A stretch of 64,000 bases of DNA, taken from positions 2,540,221 to 2,604,220 of the forward strand of contig NZ_HG966617.1 of the NCBI RefSeq assembly GCF_000689395.1, in the 5' to 3' direction. Both the position numbers and the translations under genes were made by a program. Position 1 is the first letter of the stretch. Every line of letters begins with the position of its first letter. Of the stretch, positions 18,495-27,309 are shown in pieces. Below the pieces are notes generated by a model. It saw nothing but the letters and a program-made list of their open reading frames with translations, made no database searches and was not told the DNA's origin. This DNA is from Candidatus Phaeomarinobacter ectocarpi (GTDB lineage Bacteria > Pseudomonadota > Alphaproteobacteria > CGMCC-115125).

Positions 18495-19382
18495 ATGCAC
18501 CTTCGTTCCAAACTGATTGAGACGGTCGCGGTCGGCAACGAGCTGGGCGAATGCGTGTTGTGGCGCGACAGCGACCAGAGCGTTTGGTGGACGGATGTTC
18601 AATCCTGCCGGCTGTATAGGCTCTCATGGCTGTCTCTGGCCCTCACAGTCTATGAAACACCGGAACGGCTTTGCTCATTCAGCTTTTTGGCAGGCACTGA
18701 CCGCGAAATTCTGGCCGCCTTTGCTTCAGGCTTGGCCATCTATAACCCTGAAGAAAACCACATACGCTGGCTGGACCGGCCAAAAGAACTCGGCGGCAGC
18801 CTACGCCTAAATGATGGCCGTACAGACCCTGGCGGACGCTTTTGGGTAGGGTCCATGTCGGAAGACCTTAAACCCTCAGGCAGGCTTTATTGCGCAGGCA
18901 AAGACGGAATTTTGAACACGAGACAGGAAAGTGTTCGCATCTCAAATGGTATCTGTTGGGCGCCTGACGGACGGACCATGTATTTTACCGACAGTCCGTC
19001 ACGGCAAATACGAAGTTGCACCTACGATGCTCGCTTGGGAACCACAGCGGCTTGGCAGAACTTCGCGAGCGTCTCAAAAGGTGAACCGGACGGCGCAATA
19101 ACAGACGCGGATGGCGTTTACTGGTTCGCTCATTGGGCGGGCGCATGTGTGACAGGTCTATCGCCACAAGGCGCCATTGTTGGAGAGATTGAAGTTCCAA
19201 CACCACATGCCACTTGCCCGGCACTAGGCGGACCAAAGGGAAACCTGATGTTCATAACGTCAGCCCGTCAGGGTTTGGATGCGTCGCAGATCGACGAAAA
19301 CGCCGGCAGTCTTTTCATTTATGAGACGGACCTTATGGCATCCACCAACGGACAGACTCGCGCATTAATTGCCCGCCGCTAA
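18495..19382 (+). CDS. SMP-30/gluconolactonase/LRE family protein
   Basis: Six-bladed beta-propeller lactonase family. Motifs seen: LGECVLWRDSDQSVWWTDV near the start, SLRLNDGRTDPGGRFWVGSM (the canonical R-x-N-D-G metal-site blade), ISNGICWAPDGRTMYFTDS and EPDGAITDADGVYWFAHW. The family hydrolyses sugar lactones using a divalent metal, or binds calcium. 295 residues is typical. The ATG at 18495 has no strong ribosome site, and the 226-bp gap before it shows no gene. It could act on aldono- or uronolactones, but nothing in the sequence fixes the substrate. Confidence 0.83.
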   Translation: MHLRSKLIETVAVGNELGECVLWRDSDQSVWWTDVQSCRLYRLSWLSLALTVYETPERLCSFSFLAGTDREILAAFASGLAIYNPEENHIRWLDRPKELGGSLRLNDGRTDPGGRFWVGSMSEDLKPSGRLYCAGKDGILNTRQESVRISNGICWAPDGRTMYFTDSPSRQIRSCTYDARLGTTAAWQNFASVSKGEPDGAITDADGVYWFAHWAGACVTGLSPQGAIVGEIEVPTPHATCPALGGPKGNLMFITSARQGLDASQIDENAGSLFIYETDLMASTNGQTRALIARR

Positions 19383-19757
19383 AGAGCTAGCGTGCAAAAT
19401 CCGGCCGACCCTCGAAATCCGGGACCGAACAATTCTCAATAACTTGCCAGGCGCGCCCAACGCGCCGCTCGAAGAAGCCGGCCAAGGTCATTCACGAGGG
19501 CGATGTCTGGACCAAAACCAGAAATGTCGATTAGCACCACTACAGCAACGCGAGAGATGTGATTGGTAGTAGGAGTGGTCCACACTCGCCAGCTCCCACC
19601 AAAGCATGCTCGTCTAAAATTCTTCCAGTCAAGACCAAGGCCTCTAACCCACTGGTTTTGCACAGGTTTATGCACTGGAAACTTGCTTTTGGGACTGGAT
19701 GCGTAGGCGATTGCATGGATGCATGGAGGGGTAATCACCCCTTGCCGGAGGCTACCC
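19383..19757. other. 375-bp gap without a recognisable gene
   Basis: Only weak overlapping frames occur here. Near the right end GGGGT (19728-19732), AATC, ACCCC (19737-19741) form a small inverted repeat, and GCATGGAT/GCATGGAG is duplicated in tandem just before it. These lie 17-50 bp upstream of the Gp157 start and could belong to its promoter or operator. Confidence 0.4.
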
Positions 19758-20273
19758 ATGAACCAACTCCATCCCATCCAACTTGGAAACGCGATTTCAA
19801 CTCACCAGCAGCTGCGACTGCAGCTCATCCGTGAATTCCCGGAAGCCGACGAGGAAACCCTCGCCGATACCGTCGAAGGAATAAGCGACTTACCGGAGCT
19901 GATTGCTGCTCTCATCAGGTCATCACTTGCCGACCGCGACATGGCGGATGCTCTCAAAGCAAGAATGGCAGATATGGCATCACGCCAGGCAAGGCTCCTG
20001 GAACGCGAACGCAAAAAACGGGCATTAGCAGCAAGCGCGATGCGCGACGCTGACATCAAGAAGATACTGAAATCTGACATCACCGCGAGCCTGCGCCCTG
20101 TTCCTCCAGCGGTATCCATCGAGGATGAGGGCGCTATCCCGGCGGAGTACTGGCGTACTCAACCACCCAAGCTTGATCGCAAGGAACTAAGAGACGTTCT
20201 GCTAAGTGGACAGGATGTTCCGGGAACAAAACTCACGCCACAAGACGACACGCTTTCAGTGAGGACGAAGTGA
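19758..20273 (+). CDS. Gp157-like phage protein
   Basis: A coiled-coil head (about 25-100; many Arg/Lys/Ala with RQARLLERERKKRALA) precedes a C-terminal part matching the siphovirus Gp157 pattern. That part has a beta strand with SLRPVPPAVSIEDEGAIPAE, then YWRTQPPKLDRKELRDVLLS and a closing G-x-x-V-P-G-T-K-L. Gp157 proteins lie in early phage recombination gene blocks; their function is not settled. ATG 19758 is chosen because GGAGG lies 6 bp upstream. The stop overlaps the Rad52-like start, so the pair is coupled, as in phage single-strand-annealing operons. 171 residues. Confidence 0.75.
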   Translation: MNQLHPIQLGNAISTHQQLRLQLIREFPEADEETLADTVEGISDLPELIAALIRSSLADRDMADALKARMADMASRQARLLERERKKRALAASAMRDADIKKILKSDITASLRPVPPAVSIEDEGAIPAEYWRTQPPKLDRKELRDVLLSGQDVPGTKLTPQDDTLSVRTK

Positions 20274-21604
20274 TGGGATTTTCACGCAATCAGATCAAAT
20301 CTCTTGTCGCACCGCTCAAAGCCAAAACAGTCAAAGTGAGATACGAAGACAACATACGACTGGCGTACCTCGAGGGCTGGCATGTCATCAAAGAAGCCAA
20401 TCGCGTGTTCGGTTTTGACGGATGGGATCGGCGAACACTTACACTTGAACAAGTCCAAGTCTTAAGGCGTGATCCGCTTTGGCATGCAACCTATCAGGCC
20501 AAGGTTCAGGTGATCGTGAAGACGAATACCCGTGACATCCTGCGCGAAGGAGTTGGTGTGGGACATGGGCACCATACCGATCAGCCACGGGCACGAGACA
20601 TGGCGCTCAAAGCCGCAGAGACAGACGCTACCAAACGGGCACTCTCAACATTCGGAAACCAGTTTGGCCTGGCGCTCTACGATCCTGAGCTCGCCGACAT
20701 TGATGGGTGCATTGATGATCGACAGGGGCAAAATTGGGTGTTGGTCAATCATGACGGCATGGCTCTTGGCCGTTTTGATCTACCAGGTGAGTTTTGCGGT
20801 GCCTATCGATCGCACCTAAACGCGATGGATTCATACAAGACCGCAATACGCCTATGGGCGTTGAACTACCCTGAGCTTGCCCGACTGATGCGCGAGGTGC
20901 CTTCGCTGAAAAACCAGGCCGGCATGCATTACGGCGAAATTCTTCAGCGAACCTATCAGCGAAAAATCGCCAATTGGCTTCAGGTAGCGGATCCCCCCGT
21001 TCAGGACCCTAACCAGCGTAAACCAGAAGAAGAACTAGCGCAGGCAAAAGATAGAAGCGACACCGAAATCACAAGTCCGACTTCAACGGCAGGACGCACG
21101 CCCAAAGAAGAGGACAAACCTGCCAACGGAAAGAAACACAGGGAAACGTCGAACAGGATTGATAAGTCCAAGCTCCATATAGGCGTTCCCCGTCGTGTCC
21201 GCGACAAAGCCCACCTCAAAAAAATAGCCGCACTTTCCTGCCTGGTCTGCGGGCGACGTCCCTCACAGGCTCACCATCTTACTTACGCCCAGCATCGGGG
21301 TTTGGGACAAAAAGTAAGCGACGAGTTCACCGTGCCGCTATGTGCGATCCACCACCGAGCGCTGCATGATGTCGGGAATGAAGAAAAGTGGTGGGCGCAG
21401 CATTCCATTGACCCGCTGCCAATCGCTCTGGGTTTCTGGCAAGCTCACAAAACTGGCGAGGTACTACCTCAGACGAACACCAACCCGAACGGGAGCGTAG
21501 AAAGTGCCCCTCCAAATAGAGATCGCTCTGTGGCACAATCAGATGCAGTACATGAGGAGTCCTCAGGCAGCACTCAGATCGTCTTAACCCCACCATCACC
21601 TTGA
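20273..21604 (+). CDS. Rad52/22-type single-strand annealing protein fused to a DUF968-like HNH zinc domain
   Basis: Residues ~10-160 match the Rad52/Rad22 family: VRYEDNIRLAYLEGWHVIKE, ANRVFGFDGWDRRTL, GHGHHTDQPRARDMALKAAE and ATKRALSTFGNQFGLALY. Such proteins anneal single strands in phage recombination. A low-complexity linker (~245-300) leads to a C-terminal zinc-type domain with CLVCGRRPSQAHHLTYAQ (about residue 322) and VPLCAIHHRALHD. This is the C-x2-C...H-H...C-x2-H-H layout of DUF968/HNH-like proteins. Fusion of the two is unusual. The start overlaps the Gp157 stop (TGATG), with GAGGA upstream. Confidence 0.78.
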   Translation: MGFSRNQIKSLVAPLKAKTVKVRYEDNIRLAYLEGWHVIKEANRVFGFDGWDRRTLTLEQVQVLRRDPLWHATYQAKVQVIVKTNTRDILREGVGVGHGHHTDQPRARDMALKAAETDATKRALSTFGNQFGLALYDPELADIDGCIDDRQGQNWVLVNHDGMALGRFDLPGEFCGAYRSHLNAMDSYKTAIRLWALNYPELARLMREVPSLKNQAGMHYGEILQRTYQRKIANWLQVADPPVQDPNQRKPEEELAQAKDRSDTEITSPTSTAGRTPKEEDKPANGKKHRETSNRIDKSKLHIGVPRRVRDKAHLKKIAALSCLVCGRRPSQAHHLTYAQHRGLGQKVSDEFTVPLCAIHHRALHDVGNEEKWWAQHSIDPLPIALGFWQAHKTGEVLPQTNTNPNGSVESAPPNRDRSVAQSDAVHEESSGSTQIVLTPPSP

Positions 21605-21651
21605 ATCAGCCTGTGATCGCCATCTCTAAATCCAGTGAACGTCAAGCATGA

Positions 21652-22008
21652 ACTCTAGCACCAGAACAACACACGGCAAACCCCGATGGCCAAGACGGCT
21701 GGTCGCCCGACGTCGTCTCACTTGCACCGCTATTGGCTTGGCCGCCTTTGCCATTTGGTTCGATCACGCCTCTTTGGTCTAACATACTTGCGGCAGCATC
21801 ACTCGGGCTCTTGGCTGTGTACCTCATAGTCCGCCGCAAGACGATTGCATCCGAAGCACTGGATCTTCGCGTCGAGAGCAGTATTTCCCTCAATCCAGTT
21901 AGCGCCCCTGCCGCACTGCATAGATCGACAAACTTGAGTGCGGCTCCTATACACCAACAGACTACGCCGACGGCACTTGGGTACCGCACCCGTTTGAGAG
22001 GAACATGA
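21652..22008 (+). pseudogene. Possible remnant of an O-antigen ligase/polymerase N-terminus
   Basis: One frame opens after the stop at 21649 and reads APLLAWPPLPFGSITPLWSN, then a membrane segment ILAAASLGLLAVYLIVRRK. The same L-A-x-LPLPFGS pattern begins O-antigen ligase proteins; compare LTPLPLGSHRDWGWAAIALA in the gene at 36322. The frame has no ATG, a weak TTG at 21733, and stops after ~90 codons, where the family has ~400-480. The rest of the 630-bp gap 21605-22234 shows nothing recognisable. I read it tentatively as a broken copy left at the island edge. Confidence 0.3.
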
Positions 22009-22234
22009 TTGCGGTTCCTCTCAGACCGCCCCTTTTTGACTAGAATCCCCCTATCTTGGAAGCTGTGATTTCCTTGTGGTAAAACGCCCTAACTAGTGCT
22101 TCATTAAGATCATCGAGTGCAATTTCAACCCCAAAATCGGGGGCGGTAACTGGGGTGCCGTTAAGCAATGCAGCGATACACAACTACCCGCCCTCGCCCA
22201 GCGATCGGAGCCCATCACGAATGACGCCAAAACG

Positions 22235-23206
22235 ATGATAAGTGACGCAACGACTTTGGTAACCGGGGGCGCTGGGTTTATCGGCTCGTTCCTTTGCGAA
22301 AAACTACTAGATGAGGGGAAACATGTTCTTTGTGTGGACAACTATTTCACCGGCAGCCGCGACAACATCCAGCACCTGCTGAGCAACCCACGCTTTGAGC
22401 TGATCCGGCATGACATCACCTGGCCGCTCTATGTCGAAGTGAACGATATCTATAACCTTGCTTGCCCGGCATCACCAATCCACTATCAGCACGACCCCGT
22501 GCAGACGACAAAGACCAGCGTTCATGGCGCCATCAACATGCTAGGCCTTGCAAAACGTGTGAACGCAAGAATTCTTCAAGCGTCCACCAGTGAGGTGTAC
22601 GGTGACCCTGCCGTTCATCCGCAAACGGAAGATTACTGGGGCAACGTCAACCCGATCGGGATTCGCGCCTGCTATGATGAAGGTAAGCGCTGCGCCGAAA
22701 CACTGTTCTTCGATTACTACCGGCAGCATAGTCTACGCATTCGGGTAGCTCGCATCTTCAACACCTACGGCCCTCGCATGCACGCTAGGGATGGTCGCGT
22801 GGTTTCCAATTTCATCGTACAGGCCCTTACCAGTCAGCAGATTACCCTCTATGGCGAAGGCTCACAAACCCGCGCATTCTGTTATGTCGACGATCTCGTA
22901 GATGGCCTGACCCGCTTGATGAACCAACCCGACAACTATCCCGGCCCCGTCAATCTCGGCAATCCATCCGAGTTTACTATCCGCCAGCTTGCGGAGAAGG
23001 TCATAGATATCACAGGCTCTTCATCGAAACTCAAATTTTTGCCGCTTCCCGCAGATGACCCAAAGCAACGCCAGCCGGATATCACAAAGGCAAAAGGCGA
23101 TCTAGCTTGGCAACCCAAGACCTCCCTCGATGACGGCTTGCGGAAAACGGTGGCGTACTTTGAATCATTGCTGTCGTCTGAAGCATTTCATGTCGCGGAC
23201 ACTTAG
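22235..23206 (+). CDS. uxs: UDP-glucuronate decarboxylase (UDP-xylose synthase)
   Basis: Extended SDR enzyme converting UDP-glucuronate to UDP-xylose. NAD motif [17 protein letters not shown] (about residues 8-24), then [15 protein letters not shown], the family marker [20 protein letters not shown], and catalytic Y-D-E-G-K with [28 protein letters not shown] is also typical. 323 residues is normal for bacterial UXS. It uses the UDP-glucuronate made by Ugd (9538). ATG 22235 lacks a clear ribosome site, so the start could be slightly different. It opens the main polysaccharide locus on the + strand. Confidence 0.93.
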   Translation: MISDATTLVTGGAGFIGSFLCEKLLDEGKHVLCVDNYFTGSRDNIQHLLSNPRFELIRHDITWPLYVEVNDIYNLACPASPIHYQHDPVQTTKTSVHGAINMLGLAKRVNARILQASTSEVYGDPAVHPQTEDYWGNVNPIGIRACYDEGKRCAETLFFDYYRQHSLRIRVARIFNTYGPRMHARDGRVVSNFIVQALTSQQITLYGEGSQTRAFCYVDDLVDGLTRLMNQPDNYPGPVNLGNPSEFTIRQLAEKVIDITGSSSKLKFLPLPADDPKQRQPDITKAKGDLAWQPKTSLDDGLRKTVAYFESLLSSEAFHVADT

Positions 23207-23248
23207 TTTGCTGGCCCAGCTGAAATCCATGTCCGAGGAAGTAATGTC

Positions 23249-24400
23249 GTGGTAAAGAAGCGCGCAGTTTTCGTAGCATCAGCTCATGCAATGAAGAAGG
23301 TTCCCGGCGGCCAGCAGATATGCACGCGCGAGTACATCGAAGCGATCACACATGCCGGCTTCAATCTTGCTTACAGCACCTTTGAGCCCGCCAACTCCTT
23401 GACCGCAAAAATCACCCGGCGGATTGACCGGCAGCCCTATAGATACTTTGTGCCAAAAAACACGGCCGCCGAAGTAATTCGGCTGTGCAACCAAAATGAT
23501 ACAAGAACTGTTTTCCTGAACGTCGCCGATCTCGCGCCCATCGCAGAGGATCTCAAACAGCACGACCCGAACCTTGAAATCATTATGCTTTCGCACGGTC
23601 TTGGCAGCGTGGACTACCTCCACGAAATCCGCACTCAGAACTGGGGTAGCCATTTCACTGGCTTGCGCACCAGCCAGGTACATTTTTTAGGCCAGCAAAT
23701 CGTCGAGGAATGCCGACAGCGCCGGTGGATTGACGCTGTTATCTGTCTCGCGCCGTTTGAGGCTGAAATTGAGCGGTGGTTGGGCGTTAAACGCATACTC
23801 CAAATCTCTCGTACTGTTGTCCGAGACGAACTGGACTGGCAGCCACTTGACGGACAGATTGGGTTTGTTGGTCGCCTCGACCATCCGCCCAACCTTGAGG
23901 GACTCAGGCTAGTGCTCCAGGAAATGACAAAGAGAAACGCGTCCGACATCGACGTACGCATCATTGGACTGCCGGGCGACGTCGGCGACAAGCTTGCCAA
24001 ACAATTCCCCTTCGCAACTTATCTTGGAAGCCTGCCAGACGAGGCCCTGCGCGAAGAAGCCGCCTCCTGGACCTGCAGCATCAATCCGCTTTTTTGCTAC
24101 GCGCGCGGGGCCAGCACAAAGCTGGCCGTTATGTTGGGGTGGGGTGTCCCGGTTCTGACCACCCCCGAGGGCATGCGCGGCTATAGTTGGCCAGGCGGGC
24201 CGCCGGCCACGGCTGACACGCCCGGCGCATTTGCTGACGCAGCACTTGCTATTGCCCGCCAGCCAGCAGTTCGCGAAAAAGCCCATGCAAAAACACTGAT
24301 GGCCCTAGCAACACCCTACACAATTGACATGGCGGCGCAGGCCATCTCTGAATTCATGAGCGTAAAGCAAGCTGAACCCGCGCATATTGGTAAACGGTAG
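23249..24400 (+). CDS. Glycosyltransferase, GT4-like
   Basis: GT-B fold protein. The C-terminal half carries IGFVGRLDHPPNLEGLRLVL, VRIIGLPGD, ATYLGSLPDEAL and a sugar-nucleotide region CYARGASTKLAVMLGWGVPV followed by LTTPEGMRGY. That is the pattern of family 4 retaining transferases such as those placing sugars on O-antigen or capsule repeats. GTG 23249 is the only start with a good ribosome site (GAGGAAG, 7 bp); the ATG five bases before it is out of frame and stops at once. It lies 42 bp after the UXS gene, likely cotranscribed. Donor and acceptor are unknown. Confidence 0.82.
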   Translation: MVKKRAVFVASAHAMKKVPGGQQICTREYIEAITHAGFNLAYSTFEPANSLTAKITRRIDRQPYRYFVPKNTAAEVIRLCNQNDTRTVFLNVADLAPIAEDLKQHDPNLEIIMLSHGLGSVDYLHEIRTQNWGSHFTGLRTSQVHFLGQQIVEECRQRRWIDAVICLAPFEAEIERWLGVKRILQISRTVVRDELDWQPLDGQIGFVGRLDHPPNLEGLRLVLQEMTKRNASDIDVRIIGLPGDVGDKLAKQFPFATYLGSLPDEALREEAASWTCSINPLFCYARGASTKLAVMLGWGVPVLTTPEGMRGYSWPGGPPATADTPGAFADAALAIARQPAVREKAHAKTLMALATPYTIDMAAQAISEFMSVKQAEPAHIGKR

Positions 24401-24410
24401 GAGTCGCGTC

Positions 24411-25250
24411 ATGAAATCAGCGGATCTGATAGGCACCGCCCTACGACTAGTGCCGTGGACATTCCGTGACCGCATCAAACACTTTCCCGGCCTCGCCCAC
24501 CTGCAGCGGTTTCTGGTTACATCCTTTCTCAATGGCAAGGAATTTGAGCATGTTGTCGATGCGGGGCCCGCCGCCGGCATCAAGTTCCACATCCAAATGC
24601 CTGAAGACAAAGGCATCTGGACGGGCACCTATGAAGTCGATTTTGCGACCCGTGTGTCAAATGCTGTAAAGCCCGGTGACGTCGCCTATGACATAGGCGG
24701 CTGGCACGGATTCTTTTCGGGCGTTCTCGCAGCCGCGGGCACTGCTCAGGTGCATGTGTTTGAGCCGCTGCCCGATAATATCAAGTACATCAAGCGGCTG
24801 GTGACACTGAACCCGGACCACGAAATTACGCTGCACGAATGCGCGGTCGGTGCACTTGACGAAACACTTGATCTCGTCGTAATGCCGCAGACCAGCATGG
24901 CGAAGCTGGGGACAAGCCCCTTCCAAGCAGACACCACTACTGGAGACCGCATAAGCGTTCCCGTCCGGTGCCTTGACAACATGGTTACCAGGGGAGGAAT
25001 CGCCCCGCCGGACATCATGAAAATAGATGTGGAGGGCGCGGAAATTCTTGTGCTGAAGGGCTGCCTTGACACCTTGAGACTCGCAAAGCCCGTCATTTTC
25101 GCCGAGATGCACTCATCCGCGTTGTTGGCAGAAGGCACCTCCCTGCTTGAGAGCGAAGGCTATGTGGTGCACGTCATCGACAAGAATCTGGCGGCTGCAA
25201 AGGATTTAGATGTATTCCAGATTCATGCGCAACACCGAGGCAGCAGCTAA
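24411..25250 (+). CDS. FkbM family methyltransferase
   Basis: AdoMet-dependent O-methyltransferase of the FkbM family. Motif I DVAYDIGGWHGFFSGVLAAA, then HVFEPLPDNIKYIKRLV, and DIMKIDVEGAEILVLKGCLD, which is the FkbM hallmark I-D-V-E-G-x-E. ATG 24411 has AGGAG upstream and begins just after the preceding gene, so they probably form one operon (uxs, GT4, FkbM). 279 residues. Such enzymes methylate hydroxyls of sugars or polyketides; here a polysaccharide sugar is the likely target. It is one of four FkbM copies in the window. Confidence 0.88.
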   Translation: MKSADLIGTALRLVPWTFRDRIKHFPGLAHLQRFLVTSFLNGKEFEHVVDAGPAAGIKFHIQMPEDKGIWTGTYEVDFATRVSNAVKPGDVAYDIGGWHGFFSGVLAAAGTAQVHVFEPLPDNIKYIKRLVTLNPDHEITLHECAVGALDETLDLVVMPQTSMAKLGTSPFQADTTTGDRISVPVRCLDNMVTRGGIAPPDIMKIDVEGAEILVLKGCLDTLRLAKPVIFAEMHSSALLAEGTSLLESEGYVVHVIDKNLAAAKDLDVFQIHAQHRGSS

Positions 25251-25283
25251 ACAGCATAAGCCGACATCACCATCCGCAGCCGC

Positions 25284-26147
25284 CTATGAGGTGCTTTTGC
25301 GGAACCAGAAGCTTTGCGCACATCCCTTGTCCGCGAAGGGCAATCCGCTCAAATCAAACGCGCCACCGCGCTGCGCATAGTGGCCTGGCCACAGCACATC
25401 CGCACTATGTCCGGACAAGTAAATGTGAAGTAACGTCTGCTCAGCCCAAGGCCGGTGGCGGTCCGCCAGCCACTCCGCTGGATACTCATAGGGCAAAAAA
25501 ACATCGTGCACGTGAAAAACCACGCCGGCCGGGGCCATGGGTAGGAGGCGGGTGAAAACGGTCGTCACATCATTGCCCGCCGCCACTTGGTGGCTTGAAT
25601 CCACGAAAACGATGTCGTTCGGCCCAAAGCCGGATAACAGGTTCTCAAAATCCGAGGTCTCGAATTCCTGTTGATAGAGCTTGTCGACGAACCGGCCGAT
25701 TTCCACGCGCGGCATCGGGTCGATTGCTATGTGCTGTGATGCAAGCTGGCCGTCGCTGATGGCCTGGCGGATGATCCGCGTGCTGTTGCCGCAGCCAACC
25801 TCAAGGATGCGATCCGGCGCGAGCGAACGCACCATGAGGTAAAGGACCTCCGCGTCCGGAGTCTTGAAATAGCCGTTGTCCGGCTCATATAACCCTGGCG
25901 AGGTCCCGCCTGCCATCAGCCGCGCAAGGTCATTGCAATAGTGCTGATAGGCGCTGGAGAGTGGATGCGGATCAAACGCGCACATGCACTCAAGCAGCGG
26001 ATAAGCTGGGCCCTCAAAATGGCCACGCTCCGCCATCTGCTGAAGCCGCCGCCGCTCGCGATCTTCCTCGAGCGTCGTGTTCAAATGAAGCCCCACAGGA
26101 TTGAGCGCCAAGTTGAGAGCATTCTTGATACGCGAGCTGAGAGCCAT
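25284..26147 (-). CDS. Class I SAM-dependent methyltransferase (Methyltransf_24-like)
   Basis: AdoMet motif I ILEVGCGNSTRIIRQA (about residue 113), then HIAIDPMPR and DIVFVDSSHQVAAGNDVTT, the D-x-S-H pattern of the Methyltransf_24 group. 287 residues. The N-terminal ~90 residues are unassigned and helical. It follows the GDP-mannose epimerase on the minus strand with a 45-bp gap and is convergent with the FkbM gene at 24411. A role in sugar methylation of the polysaccharide is inferred from context. Confidence 0.8.
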   Translation of the reverse strand: MALSSRIKNALNLALNPVGLHLNTTLEEDRERRRLQQMAERGHFEGPAYPLLECMCAFDPHPLSSAYQHYCNDLARLMAGGTSPGLYEPDNGYFKTPDAEVLYLMVRSLAPDRILEVGCGNSTRIIRQAISDGQLASQHIAIDPMPRVEIGRFVDKLYQQEFETSDFENLLSGFGPNDIVFVDSSHQVAAGNDVTTVFTRLLPMAPAGVVFHVHDVFLPYEYPAEWLADRHRPWAEQTLLHIYLSGHSADVLWPGHYAQRGGAFDLSGLPFADKGCAQSFWFRKSTS

Positions 26148-26192
26148 CGGGTTACCTGATATTGCCGGGCGGGGAATGAGTAGCAGGGCGGG

Positions 26193-27194
26193 CTAGACCG
26201 TCACCCGTTCGCCACGTTCCCGCAACTGTATCTGATCGTAAATCCAGGAATAAGTCTTCTCGAGCCCCTCTCTCAGCGAAATGCTTGGCGCCCAGTCGAG
26301 CTTCTGCTTGATGAGCATGTTGTCAGAGTTCCGACCGCGCACGCCCTGTGGCGCTGAAAGGTCATAATTCCGCTTCAGCTTCACGCCAGCGAAATTCTCC
26401 GCCAGATCCACAAGCTGATTGATCGTGACCAGCTCGTCGGAGCCAAGATTGAGGGGCTCTTCAATGCTTGAATTCATAATGTTGTAGGTGCCGTGCAGGC
26501 AATCATCAATGTACATGAAGCTGCGGGTCTGCTCGCCGTCACCCCAGATATCGATTTCATTGCGGCCCGAGAGCTTGGCCTCGATGACTTTGCGGCAGAT
26601 GGCCGCCGGTGCTTTTTCGCGGCCACCATCCCAGGTGCCTTCAGGCCCATACACATTGTGATATCGAGCCACCCGCGAAACGATGCCGAAATCTTCTGAG
26701 TAATGCCGACACATACGTTCTGAAAAGAGCTTCTCCCATCCATACCCGTCCTCAGGGTCAGCGGGATACGCATCGGATTCCTTGAGAGATGTCACTGCCG
26801 TTTCACGCTGCCGGTAACCAGGATAGACGCACGCGGAGGACGAGAAGAAAAACTGCTCCACCCGAAACTCACGCGCCGCCATGAGCAAATGGGTGTTGAT
26901 GAGAACACTCAGCATGCAGGCCGCTTTGTTGTTCTCGATGAACCCCATACCACCCATATCGGCCGCCAGGTTGTAAATCGCGCACGTGCCGTCCGCCGCC
27001 TTGCGGCAGTTGAGGAGGTCGTTCAGATCAAGCACTTGATTATCAGCCCAATCATGGCGCTGATACCAGGATTCCGGCGGCTTCACGTCAATGGCACGGA
27101 CACTCGTGTGTCCCTGATCCTTGAGGTAGTTAACAAGATGCCCGCCGATAAACCCGCCGGCGCCTGCCACCAGAACCGTTCCAGCCTTACTCAT
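26193..27194 (-). CDS. gme: GDP-mannose 3,5-epimerase
   Basis: Extended SDR. NAD site VLVAGAGGFIGGHLVNYL (about residues 7-24), YNLAADMGGMGFIENNKAAC, SSSACVYPGYRQRET and Y-G-W-E-K. The strongly diagnostic VYGPEGTWDGGREKAPAA matches the plant enzyme pattern nearly residue for residue as I recall it, as does QGVRGRNSDN near the end. The enzyme turns GDP-D-mannose into GDP-L-galactose (or GDP-L-gulose). Substrate comes from ManC. A TTG at 27206 is in frame, but ATG 27194 has GGAGAG close upstream. About 333 residues. Bacterial examples are uncommon and usually within polysaccharide loci. Confidence 0.9.
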   Translation of the reverse strand: MSKAGTVLVAGAGGFIGGHLVNYLKDQGHTSVRAIDVKPPESWYQRHDWADNQVLDLNDLLNCRKAADGTCAIYNLAADMGGMGFIENNKAACMLSVLINTHLLMAAREFRVEQFFFSSSACVYPGYRQRETAVTSLKESDAYPADPEDGYGWEKLFSERMCRHYSEDFGIVSRVARYHNVYGPEGTWDGGREKAPAAICRKVIEAKLSGRNEIDIWGDGEQTRSFMYIDDCLHGTYNIMNSSIEEPLNLGSDELVTINQLVDLAENFAGVKLKRNYDLSAPQGVRGRNSDNMLIKQKLDWAPSISLREGLEKTYSWIYDQIQLRERGERVTV

Positions 27195-27309
27195 AGTGCT
27201 CTCCAAATCTGCTTTTTCTGCCGTAGCCTAGGAACAAAAGGTCACAGTCATAGGACAGCAATAGCGGGATCCGCCAACATACCCCTTGAAGAATACGCGC
27301 TTGGCGCGC

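Larger units (their letters stand above)
15541..21604. mobile_element. Putative phage-derived accessory island inside the polysaccharide region
   Basis: This span separates the nucleotide-sugar genes (8.6-15.3 kb) from the main polysaccharide locus (22.2 kb on). It carries typical prophage or genomic-island cargo: a DUF5681 protein, a ParB-like/beta-class DNA methyltransferase, an XRE regulator, Gp157 and Rad52-DUF968. No integrase, capsid gene, tRNA or direct-repeat boundary was found, so the limits are approximate and the element may be a decayed remnant. The SMP-30 gene inside it looks like a metabolic passenger. Confidence 0.4.

Noticed and set aside
19436-19777. 113-codon minus-strand frame in the gap before Gp157
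   Set aside because: No recognisable domain and it overlaps the Gp157 start region. Left as a non-coding gap.
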